This document shows, piece by piece, positions 51,611 through 59,598 of a DNA stretch of 64,000 bases (its first letter is position 1; the number at the start of each line of letters is the position of its first letter). Source of the DNA: Pseudopedobacter sp038243635 (GTDB lineage: Bacteria; Bacteroidota; Bacteroidia; Sphingobacteriales; Sphingobacteriaceae); NCBI GenBank assembly GCA_038243635.1, contig JBBSQW010000018.1, positions 17,459-81,458 on the forward strand, in the 5' to 3' direction. A program made the position numbers and the translations under genes. The notes beneath the pieces are model-generated. The model was not told the DNA's origin. It ran no database searches and saw only the letters and a list, made by a program, of their open reading frames with translations.

Positions 51611-52914
51611 AGACAAAATACGTTCCTTATAAAGTTAAGGACCTTTCACTTGCGGAATGGGGAAGAAAAGAAATTGAATTAGCGGAAGCAGAAATGCCAG
51701 GTTTAATGGCTTTAAGAGAAGAGTTTGGCGTAAGCAAACCGTTAGCTGGAGCTAGAATCGCAGGTTGTTTACACATGACCATCCAAACGGCAGTTTTAAT
51801 TGAAACATTGGTTGCTTTAGGCGCTGATGTAACTTGGTCTTCGTGTAACATTTTCTCGACTCAAGATCACGCTGCTGCTGCAATTGCTGCTGCTGGTGTT
51901 CCGGTTTATGCTTGGAAAGGCTTAAACGAAGAAGAATTTGATTGGTGTATTGAACAAACTTTGTTTTTCGGTGAAAACCGCGAACCATTAAATATGATTT
52001 TAGACGATGGTGGTGATTTAACCAACATGGTTTTAGATAGATTTCCAGAATTAGCGGCTGGAGTTAAAGGTATTTCTGAAGAAACCACAACTGGTGTACT
52101 TCGTTTACACGACCGTGTGAAAAAAGGAACTTTACCAATGCCTGCAATTAACATTAACGATTCGGTTACCAAATCTAAATTTGATAACAAATATGGTTGC
52201 CGTGAGTCATTGGTTGATGCAATCCGTAGAGCAACTGACGTAATGATGGCTGGTAAAGTAGCTGTTGTTTGTGGTTATGGCGATGTAGGCAAAGGATCTG
52301 CAGAATCTTTAGCAAGGGCCGGTGTACGCGTAATCGTAACTGAAATTGATCCAATTTGTGCTTTACAAGCGGCAATGGAAGGTTACGAAGTTAAAAAACT
52401 AACTACTGCCATTAAGGAAGCTGACATTTTAGTTACTGCAACAGGTAATAAAGATATTGTTAGAGGCGAGCATTTTGAAGCTTTAAAAGACAAAGCGATT
52501 GTTTGTAACATTGGCCATTTTGATAACGAAATTGACATGGCTTGGTTAAACAAAAACCACGGCGCATCAAAAATCGAAATCAAACCCCAAGTTGATAAGT
52601 ATACTATCGCTGGTAAAGATTTAATCGTTTTAGCCGAAGGTCGTTTAGTGAATTTAGGTTGTGCAACTGGTCATCCATCATTTGTAATGTCTAACTCTTT
52701 CACTAACCAAACTTTAGCTCAAATTGAACTTTGGACAAATACAGACGCTTATGAAAATAACGTTTATGTATTGCCAAAAACTTTGGATGAAAAAGTTGCT
52801 CGTTTACACTTAGCTAAAATTGGTGTTGAATTAGAGGAATTATCTCAAGATCAAGCTGATTATATCGGCGTAACTGTTGGAGGTCCTTTCAAATCTGACG
52901 CTTACCGTTACTAA
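51598..52914 (+). CDS. ahcY: Adenosylhomocysteinase
   Basis: The product has 438 residues from ATG 51598; the longer in-frame reading from 51568 is created by element DNA and is not expected to be real. The NAD-binding motif is VVCGYGDVGKGSAESLARAG; substrate motifs include CNIFSTQDHAAAAIA and the C-terminal SDAYRY. It splits S-adenosylhomocysteine to adenosine and homocysteine, keeping methylation going. The integrated element directly abuts its start. Confidence 0.97.
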   Translation: MSSVETKYVPYKVKDLSLAEWGRKEIELAEAEMPGLMALREEFGVSKPLAGARIAGCLHMTIQTAVLIETLVALGADVTWSSCNIFSTQDHAAAAIAAAGVPVYAWKGLNEEEFDWCIEQTLFFGENREPLNMILDDGGDLTNMVLDRFPELAAGVKGISEETTTGVLRLHDRVKKGTLPMPAININDSVTKSKFDNKYGCRESLVDAIRRATDVMMAGKVAVVCGYGDVGKGSAESLARAGVRVIVTEIDPICALQAAMEGYEVKKLTTAIKEADILVTATGNKDIVRGEHFEALKDKAIVCNIGHFDNEIDMAWLNKNHGASKIEIKPQVDKYTIAGKDLIVLAEGRLVNLGCATGHPSFVMSNSFTNQTLAQIELWTNTDAYENNVYVLPKTLDEKVARLHLAKIGVELEELSQDQADYIGVTVGGPFKSDAYRY

Positions 52915-52941
52915 GTGGCAAGACTTTAGTAAAATATCAAG

Positions 52942-52979
52942 AACCGTTCTGAGTTATTCAGAACGGTTTTTCTTTTTTT
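52942..52979 (+). terminator. ahcY terminator
   Basis: AACCGTTCTGA (52942-52952) / TCAGAACGGTT (52958-52968) stem with a 5-base loop and a T-rich tail. Confidence 0.9.
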
Positions 52980-53025
52980 ATTAAATTTACCTAAAACCGA
53001 TTTTCAATAAGCTTTATATTGATTT

Positions 53026-53115
53026 GGGCGTTTTAACACGCTATACGTTATATCTTTTTTGTCATCCTGAGCGGAGTCGAAGGACAAAAAAGGATGTCAC
53101 TCCCATCGTTAACGC
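53026..53115. repeat. Dispersed hairpin repeat, copy 3
   Basis: GGGCGTTTTAACACGCTATA at the left end, GTTAACGC at the right, inner hairpin CTTTTTTGTC / GGACAAAAAAG, then GGATGTCACTCCCATC. The best preserved member of the family (see 21597, 38456, 59264). Confidence 0.75.
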
Positions 53116-53174
53116 ATCTATGAATACGAAAAATTGATCGTAAGCCTCAAATAAGCAAATAAAGCTAGATCTGG

Positions 53175-54395
53175 TTATTTTTGGAAGAAATGTTTCTCTG
53201 CTTTCTCGGCAATTTGTCCTCCAATAGCTAGTGAAGCAGTAGCTGCAGGAGAAGGTGCGTTGAGCACATGGATAGAATGATCCCGATATTCAATCCTAAA
53301 ATCATCTCTTGTATCACCATCTTGTCCCAATAAAAGTGCCCTCACACCAGAACCCCCAGGTCGTAAATCTTCCATCGTCAAAGATGGAATCAATCCTTGT
53401 AATGTCTTAAGGAATAATCTTTTGGAGAAGGCTCGTCGGTATTCATTGATTCCAAACTTCATATTCTTAAAAAACAATTTCCAAGTGCCCTTGTAAGTAA
53501 GTGCGTCATAAGTATCCCTTAGGTCGAAATCAAGTTTGTTATATCCTTCTCGTTTAAACGTAAAAACTGCGTTGGGTCCGCATTCAATATCACCATTGGT
53601 CATTCTTGTAAAATGAACGCCTAGAAAAGGAAAATCAGGGTTAGGGACCGGATAAATTAAATTTTTAACTTTATGTTTTGCTTGGTCGGTAAGCTCGTAA
53701 TAGTCGCCACGAAAGCCAACAACTTGTTCCTTTAAATCTAGGCCATCTTTGCGAGCCAACCGATCTGCTTGCAGTCCTGCACAAAAAATCAGATGCTTGG
53801 CTTTAAACTTTTTGGTGGCCCCAATTACTGTAGAAAATGTTTCGTTATGCTCAATATCAAGTACTTCTTCACCCAAAACCGTTTTAGAGTTACCGTTTAT
53901 TTCTAAGGCATTTGCAATCATCTTCTCAGTTGCATCGCGATAATCGATAATTCCAGTACATGGAACTAAAATCCCTGCAATACCTTCTACAAAAGGTTCA
54001 ATCTCTTTAATTTGGTTGGCATCTAACCTTTCAATTCCTTCAATTTTATTCTCTAAACCAATACCGAAGACTTTATCAAGGTAAGGAAGTTCTTCTTTTT
54101 TTGTGGCCACAACAACTTTTCCGCAAATATCATGAGGCACATTGTTTGCCTTAGCAAATTCCACTAGCTCATGTCTGCCTTTTACACAATTTTCAGCTTT
54201 TAAAGAACCTGGCTTATAATATAACCCCGAATGGATTACTCCAGAATTATTTCCTGTTTGATGATCTGCAAATTGCTTTTCCTTTTCAATGAGGATAATA
54301 TTTAGTTCCGGATTTCTTTTCTGGAGCTTATAGAATGTTGCAGCACCCACAATTCCGCCACCAATAATTGCTACGTCAAATGTTTGATTTTCCAC
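53175..54395 (-). CDS. lhgO: L-2-hydroxyglutarate oxidase
   Basis: The product has 406 residues. FAD-binding VAIIGGGIVGAATFYKLQKR, then GNNSGVIHSGLYYKPGSLKA and GPNAVFTFKREGY, and C-terminal PAATASLAIGG. These fit LhgO, which oxidises L-2-hydroxyglutarate to 2-oxoglutarate; close DadA-like oxidases are less likely. It is monocistronic. Confidence 0.9.
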   Translation of the reverse strand: MENQTFDVAIIGGGIVGAATFYKLQKRNPELNIILIEKEKQFADHQTGNNSGVIHSGLYYKPGSLKAENCVKGRHELVEFAKANNVPHDICGKVVVATKKEELPYLDKVFGIGLENKIEGIERLDANQIKEIEPFVEGIAGILVPCTGIIDYRDATEKMIANALEINGNSKTVLGEEVLDIEHNETFSTVIGATKKFKAKHLIFCAGLQADRLARKDGLDLKEQVVGFRGDYYELTDQAKHKVKNLIYPVPNPDFPFLGVHFTRMTNGDIECGPNAVFTFKREGYNKLDFDLRDTYDALTYKGTWKLFFKNMKFGINEYRRAFSKRLFLKTLQGLIPSLTMEDLRPGGSGVRALLLGQDGDTRDDFRIEYRDHSIHVLNAPSPAATASLAIGGQIAEKAEKHFFQK

Positions 54396-54630
54396 GAGAT
54401 TATTTTTTTTACAAAAATAGCGATTTTTTGAGTAAAAGCTTGGTTTTTTGTAGTGTAAAGCCTACTGTAATAGTCAGCGTGTTTTTTGTTTTACACATTT
54501 GACTAAGTTGTTTAAACTAAGGCAGTATGTTACCTTGTTCTATTTATGAGTTGATTTTTGCGGAAAATTTAAATCTCTTTGGGCTATACTGTTTCTCGAA
54601 TCTACTATTAAATGATCGTCTATAATCTAA

Positions 54631-54741
54631 ATTAACCGTGAGATATTCGATTAGCAATTGAGTATTTCACGGTTAATTATTTTTTACTTAGCGAATATAT
54701 CAATGTATGTTTGAATATTTCACGGTAAATATCTAACTTTA
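54631..54741 (+). promoter_or_regulatory. Palindromic operator array of the AAA_14 gene
   Basis: Left arm ATTAACCGTGAGATATTC (54631-54648) and right arm GAGTATTTCACGGTTAAT (54660-54677) pair at 16 of 18 positions. A third half-site, GAATATTTCACGGTAAAT, lies at 54713-54730, 12 bases before the ATG; TAACTTTA (54734-54741) is a weak -7 box. The layout is like that of the second Fic gene. The rest of 54396-54630 shows nothing. Confidence 0.6.
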
Positions 54742-55917
54742 ATGATGTTTAAGCGCAAAGCAATTGATGATATTATTGAACTTTTGGAAAACTTTCCATC
54801 AGTAATGCTTTATGGGCCAAGGCAAATAGGTAAAACAACCATTGCAAAATCTATTGCACAAATTTTTAATAAGAAAACCCATTACTTCGATTTAGAAAAG
54901 GAAAGTAACGCATTTCCATTGCAAACTAATGCTCACGAGTTTTTAATGAATTTGAAAGATGACTTGGTCATTTTAGATGAAGTTCAGTTAAGCCCTTCTT
55001 TATTGTCATCCTTACGTTCCATTATTGACGAGCATCGCATTTCTGGACGTTTTATTTTGTTGGGTTCTGCAGACCCAAAGCTGGTTACAGGTGTTTCAGA
55101 AAGTTTGGCCGGTAGGATAATCTATAAAGAAATTGCTCAAATCATGCTTCCTGAAGCTCTTGAACAGCAAGTAACCATGGAACAACATTGGTTTAGGGGT
55201 GGTTTTCCTGAAGCTTTGCAGTTAAAGTCAGATAAAATGTGGACGGAGTGGAGTGAAAGCTTTATCCAAACCTATATTTATCGAGATATAAATTTGTTGT
55301 TCGGGATAAATTTAAGTCCGCAGTTGATTGGTAAATTGTGGAGCATGTTGGCGCACTTAAACGGTGATATTGAAAATATGCAAAATTTAGGCAGATCTTT
55401 GGGTGTTACTGGCACAAGCGCAAAAAAATACTTGGACTATATGGAAGGTGCGTATTTGATCAGGCGGTTAGCACCTTGGCATGTGAACAATAGTAAAAGG
55501 TTAGTGAAATCGCCAAAGTTATATGTGCGGACTTGGGGTGTTTTGCACCATTTATTACAGATAAATACTTTTATGCAACTGCAAACTAATCCGGCTTTGG
55601 GCGCATCTTGGGAAGGTTATGTGATTGAGCAAATCCACGCTACATTACCAAAAGAAATAAAGCTGTACTATTATAGAACGCACCACGGTGCAGAAGTGGA
55701 TTTGGTTTTGGTAAAAGGGATTAATCCGGTTGCAACCATTGAAATTAAATATTCCAACGCACCGGTGTTAACTAGGGGATATTACGAAAGTATTGCTGAC
55801 TTAAAAACAGATAGAAACTTTGTGGTTACGCCAAATTCGCAAACTGTGACAACAAAAGATGGGGTAAAAATAATGAGTTTAAATATGCTTTTGCATGGTG
55901 GTCATTTGACGTTTTAA
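54742..55917 (+). CDS. AAA_14 ATPase with DUF4143
   Basis: The product has 391 residues. Walker A YGPRQIGKTTIAK (about 28-40), Walker B DDLVILDEVQLSPS, then the DUF4143 domain with GASWEGYVIEQI, YYYRTHHGAEVDLVL and ATIEIKYSNAPV, a restriction-endonuclease-like pattern (E...D...ExK). The family is patchily spread and often multi-copy in Bacteroidota; the function is unknown, with defence or selfish roles proposed. The upstream operator array suggests autoregulation. Confidence 0.88.
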   Translation: MMFKRKAIDDIIELLENFPSVMLYGPRQIGKTTIAKSIAQIFNKKTHYFDLEKESNAFPLQTNAHEFLMNLKDDLVILDEVQLSPSLLSSLRSIIDEHRISGRFILLGSADPKLVTGVSESLAGRIIYKEIAQIMLPEALEQQVTMEQHWFRGGFPEALQLKSDKMWTEWSESFIQTYIYRDINLLFGINLSPQLIGKLWSMLAHLNGDIENMQNLGRSLGVTGTSAKKYLDYMEGAYLIRRLAPWHVNNSKRLVKSPKLYVRTWGVLHHLLQINTFMQLQTNPALGASWEGYVIEQIHATLPKEIKLYYYRTHHGAEVDLVLVKGINPVATIEIKYSNAPVLTRGYYESIADLKTDRNFVVTPNSQTVTTKDGVKIMSLNMLLHGGHLTF

Positions 55918-55926
55918 ATGAGTTGT

Positions 55927-56907
55927 TTACCTTTCCAATTCCTGATAACCTGAAATATCAAAATAAACTTTCTCACCATTTACAAAGGGAAGAAACTCTG
56001 GGTCGTGAACCAAAATAATTTTACTCTCTACAATCAATTCCACTTCTTGGTAAGCACCACAAAAATGTGTAGACTTTATCACAGCTCCTGAAGCACCGTT
56101 TGTGTAAGATAAATCAATTTGATGGGGATAAATTGCAAACTCAACATCTTGCTCAGGTAAAAAGCTTAAGTTCTTTAACACGTTTGCCTTTCCTAAAATA
56201 TTTGCAACATAAGAACTTTTCGGGCGCAAATATAACTCTCGCGGATGTCCTTGTCTTACAATTTTTCCGTTTCTAACAATAATTAATTGGTCCGAAAGTG
56301 CTAAACCATCCGTAGGGTCGTGAGAAACCATAATAACCGTTATTTTCAAAAACTTAGAGAGCCGTTCAATATCATCCCTTAACTGGCGTTTTAAAATGCT
56401 ATCAATCTGGCTAAAAGGCTCGTCCAATAAAAGTACTTTTGGTTCGGTAATTACCGCTCTGGCAATTGCCACACGTTGTTGTTCGCCACCACTTAATTCT
56501 ACAATTTTTTTCTCCGCCAAATGCTCAATCCTTAAAAACTCCATGGTTTGTAAAGTGAGCTCACTTTTAGCTTGTAAATCAGAATTAGAAAGTTGTGATG
56601 CAATATTATCAAATACCTTAGCGTAAAGATTTAAAGTAACTTCTTGCGTTACCATCTTCATCTCGTCATGCCCTGGTATTAGTTTTTGGGTTGGACCCTT
56701 TACTTTTTCTCCATTAAATAAAACTTCGCCTTCTTGCGGAGTAAGGTAGCCGTAAATTAGTTTTAGCAGCGTGGTTTTTCCACAACCACTTTCGCCAATA
56801 ATCGTTACAATTTCCCCTTGTTCAATATTTAAGCTCACGCCAGATATTCCAGAAGGGATACCTTCTAAAAAATTTTTGCTTACATTTTTTAGTTCTATCA
56901 ACGACAT
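55927..56907 (-). CDS. ABC transporter ATP-binding protein (PotA/FbpC-like)
   Basis: The product has 326 residues. Walker A GESGCGKTTLLKL, signature LSGGEQQRVAIARA, Walker B VLLLDEPFSQID and switch His MVSHDPTDG. A TOBE-like C-terminal domain (about 235-326) is as in spermidine or Fe3+ importers. No permease or binding protein is adjacent, so the substrate cannot be told. Confidence 0.88.
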   Translation of the reverse strand: MSLIELKNVSKNFLEGIPSGISGVSLNIEQGEIVTIIGESGCGKTTLLKLIYGYLTPQEGEVLFNGEKVKGPTQKLIPGHDEMKMVTQEVTLNLYAKVFDNIASQLSNSDLQAKSELTLQTMEFLRIEHLAEKKIVELSGGEQQRVAIARAVITEPKVLLLDEPFSQIDSILKRQLRDDIERLSKFLKITVIMVSHDPTDGLALSDQLIIVRNGKIVRQGHPRELYLRPKSSYVANILGKANVLKNLSFLPEQDVEFAIYPHQIDLSYTNGASGAVIKSTHFCGAYQEVELIVESKIILVHDPEFLPFVNGEKVYFDISGYQELER

Positions 56908-56977
56908 TATTTTACCTTATTTGATGGGGGTACAAAGATAAAAAAAATAGATGGATGGCGGCCGTTTTTGGTTTTAA

Positions 56978-57011
56978 CAAAAAAGCCTCGGATACTTGAT
57001 GTATCCGAGGC
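56978..57011 (-). terminator. Terminator of the sigma/OMP operon
   Basis: GCCTCGGATAC (56985-56995) / GTATCCGAGGC (57001-57011) perfect stem, 5-base loop; on the minus strand it is followed by a T run. Confidence 0.92.
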
Positions 57012-57034
57012 CCATATAAATTTTGTTTTCCTAC

Positions 57035-57856
57035 TTAAAACCCGAAAGTTAATCCAAAATTTAAATTCTTATAATCTGCTGGTCCTTGGTTTTTGGCAAA
57101 AACATCATTCATGTAATATTTAAAAAATAAACCTGCACCGCCGTAACCAATTCTAATATTTGCACCGTAACGGAAAGGTTCTAAATTGTAATCATTTTTA
57201 AATTTTTCTTTACCGTTTTCTTTACTTACTTGTTTAACTTTTCCGTCTAAAAGAAAGTCTATTTCCGGACCAAAAACTACTGATGCTCTTTTTCCTTTTT
57301 TACCCTGTGGAGAGCGATACTCAAAATATAAAGGAACCCTTATATAACGACTAGAAAATCTGTTTTTTGAATAGTTAATAACCTCGTCTCTTGCTTCCAA
57401 AGTAGGTTTATCTTGGAGTATCGTTACATTTTGTTTCAACCGCATATGGTTCCAGTCTAAACCAGCAGCCAACATCACTTTAATATTAGGGCTAAACCTT
57501 AAACCCAATTGCAATACATCAAAACCAATATTAATTGTTTTCCAAGTTTCAGTTTCTAAATAATCATATCCTACGGGTGCGCCAAATCCAGATCCGGTAT
57601 GGTATGCGCTCAACCCAATATCGAAATGTTCAAAAGCTAAGCCGTAAGTTACATTAGGATACTTTACCGTTTTTTTAGTTGTCTTGGTACTATCGTTTTT
57701 TCCAACACTTATTTTAACGTTGCCCGCTTCAATGACCACACGTGTATTATTTTCTTTTTTAACTTTAACACTGTCCGTTTTAACGCTGTCGGTAGTTTGT
57801 GCTTTCGCCAATTGCGCCATGCAAATAACCATAGCTATCAAGTATATTTTCTTCAT
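57035..57856 (-). CDS. Outer-membrane beta-barrel protein
   Basis: The product has 273 residues. A signal peptide (MKKIYLIAMVICMAQLAKAQ) is followed by a Thr/Lys-rich linker and alternating beta-strands ending LNFGLTFGF, a typical terminal barrel strand with final Phe. It is last in a three-gene unit behind a sigma factor and a membrane regulator, 5 bases after the latter, and its level is probably set by that sigma factor. Confidence 0.75.
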   Translation of the reverse strand: MKKIYLIAMVICMAQLAKAQTTDSVKTDSVKVKKENNTRVVIEAGNVKISVGKNDSTKTTKKTVKYPNVTYGLAFEHFDIGLSAYHTGSGFGAPVGYDYLETETWKTINIGFDVLQLGLRFSPNIKVMLAAGLDWNHMRLKQNVTILQDKPTLEARDEVINYSKNRFSSRYIRVPLYFEYRSPQGKKGKRASVVFGPEIDFLLDGKVKQVSKENGKEKFKNDYNLEPFRYGANIRIGYGGAGLFFKYYMNDVFAKNQGPADYKNLNFGLTFGF

Positions 57857-57861
57857 TTTAT

Positions 57862-58629
57862 TTAATCTAGTTTAGTAAATTTAAAAAGTCCTAAATTTAT
57901 TCCAGTGACTTCGTTATCGCTCTCTGCTGTTCTACTTATTTTAATAATTTTTTCTTCTCTTTTATCCACTTTTGCTACTACAAAGTTTACTAAATCACCC
58001 ATGGATGATATTTTAACTTTTTTTACTGAAGTAGTTTTATCTACCCCTGCACTTGCAATAAAAGCATGCTGATTTTCGTCTAATGTTACCGCCTCAATTT
58101 TCTTTAAACGGGTAATTTCTTGTTGTGCTAAAAGCTGTCCAGTCGCCAATTTTGGTCGTACAGTTTTTGGGCTCCTTACCGCTGCTATTTCTATTGTTAC
58201 AGGCTGGTCAACTGAAATAGATTCCTTAACTAATACAACTTCAGTAGAACTATTTGCTTTAGTCGGTTCACTAAAAGTAGTGGATTTAGAAACTGATTTC
58301 TTCAAGTTATCACCCATTACTTCATCTTTTGTAACAATACTATTTGATTTTGTTTGTTGTGCCTCAGCTAAATTCGCCATCATTTCATTTTGTCCATCAG
58401 GGTGTAGCTTGATCACGTCAGTAGGTTTATTGTATAAACCAACTCCAACCCCTAATACAATAATAATGCTAGCAGCTGCTATCCAAAAAACTGGGAATTT
58501 TTTTCTGGTGGTTTTAGGTGCTATTTTATCAGAAATCTTAGACCACGTATCTTTGGTCGGCGTAATTTCATAATCCTCTAAAGAGGATTTAAAAAACGCA
58601 TCAAAATCTTTATCCAACATTGGCTCCAT
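57862..58629 (-). CDS. Single-pass membrane protein, possible anti-sigma factor
   Basis: The product has 255 residues. A cytoplasmic start (FDAFFKSSLEDYEITPTKDT) with a Trp-containing helix precedes one membrane segment (FWIAAASIIIVLGVGVGLY, about 48-66) and a long periplasmic part. Overlap of 20 bases with the sigma-factor gene and this topology suggest an anti-sigma factor; no zinc-binding ZAS motif is seen. Confidence 0.6.
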   Translation of the reverse strand: MEPMLDKDFDAFFKSSLEDYEITPTKDTWSKISDKIAPKTTRKKFPVFWIAAASIIIVLGVGVGLYNKPTDVIKLHPDGQNEMMANLAEAQQTKSNSIVTKDEVMGDNLKKSVSKSTTFSEPTKANSSTEVVLVKESISVDQPVTIEIAAVRSPKTVRPKLATGQLLAQQEITRLKKIEAVTLDENQHAFIASAGVDKTTSVKKVKISSMGDLVNFVVAKVDKREEKIIKISRTAESDNEVTGINLGLFKFTKLD

Positions 58630-59182
58630 TTTTATATCCTTCCAATTTTAAAACTTGTTCTTTTAATATCGCTCTGGCTCTTGATAGCTGCGATTTACTG
58701 GCTCCCTCAGTAATGCCTAGGTGTGCTGCAATTTCTTTGTGCGAATAACCTTCAATAGCATACATGTTAAACACTAACCGATAACCGGTACTTAAATTCT
58801 GGATCAACCGCATCAAATCTTTAACATTTATACTGCTCATATCAAAATTTACACTTGCTTGGTGATCATGCGTTTCATCAATATTCACCACGTTGAGGTT
58901 TCGTAAACTTTTTCGATAAAATTCAATAGAAGTATTAACCATTATTCTACGCATCCACCCTTCAAAAGAACCCTCACCTCTATAATCTGCCAGCTTTCTA
59001 AATACCTTAATAAAACCAGTCTGCATCATATCTTCGGCCTCAAACTGATCTTTAGCGTAGCGCATGCAAATCCCCAACATTTTAGTCGATGTTGTTTTAT
59101 ATAACAACTCCTGACTTTGTCGGTTACCGTTTTGGCATCCTACCACTAAATCATCTAAAGTGTACTTATGTTCCAAATTCAT
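58610..59182 (-). CDS. ECF-type RNA polymerase sigma factor
   Basis: The product has 190 residues from ATG 59182; an in-frame extension to 59278 adds a Lys-rich start of repeat-like DNA and is less likely. Region 2 (FEAEDMMQTGFIKVFRKLAD, EGWMRRIMVNTSIEFYRK) and region 4 (EGYSHKEIAAHLGITEGASK and SQLSRARAILKE) are clear. It directs polymerase to its own promoters; likely kept in check by the overlapping membrane gene. Confidence 0.9.
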   Translation of the reverse strand: MNLEHKYTLDDLVVGCQNGNRQSQELLYKTTSTKMLGICMRYAKDQFEAEDMMQTGFIKVFRKLADYRGEGSFEGWMRRIMVNTSIEFYRKSLRNLNVVNIDETHDHQASVNFDMSSINVKDLMRLIQNLSTGYRLVFNMYAIEGYSHKEIAAHLGITEGASKSQLSRARAILKEQVLKLEGYKNGANVG

Positions 59183-59263
59183 ATGAGGTTCTGTATGCAA
59201 GATGGGCTTTTTAGCTAAAAGGTTGCATAGGGCACTGAATTTTTTTTTCTTAAATATATTTTT

Positions 59264-59341
59264 GGGCGTTTTTAACACGCTATCCGTTTATACAGCACAA
59301 TGCATTAGCCACAGGCCGGTATTCACTGCTATCGTTAACGC
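59264..59341. repeat. Dispersed hairpin repeat, copy 4 (short)
   Basis: GGGCGTTTTTAACACGCTAT at the left and ATCGTTAACGC at the right, but the inner hairpin is replaced by unrelated bases. Same end sequences as copies 21597, 38456 and 53026. The stretch to 59598 holds no supported gene. Confidence 0.65.
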
Positions 59342-59598
59342 AAAGTTTTCATGATACTAGCCTTTTGTTAAATAAAAACACTTTAACAATAATATATAAT
59401 CACCATATAGCTTAGGAATCAAGATGTTGTCCCACAAATCGACTGTAAAAAATGCCAATTTTCGCAACCCGAAGTATACAAAAGCGATTTCTAAAAATGT
59501 GAAACTAAAGCTTATTGTTTTCGTAAAAAGAAATAATACAAAAACAGCTAAACCCATTTTTATTGATGCACTTTTATTTTCTTGCATTTTATTACACC

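Noticed and set aside
59357..59587. 76-codon minus-strand open frame
   Set aside because: AT-rich chance frame upstream of the giant surface protein, without any motif.
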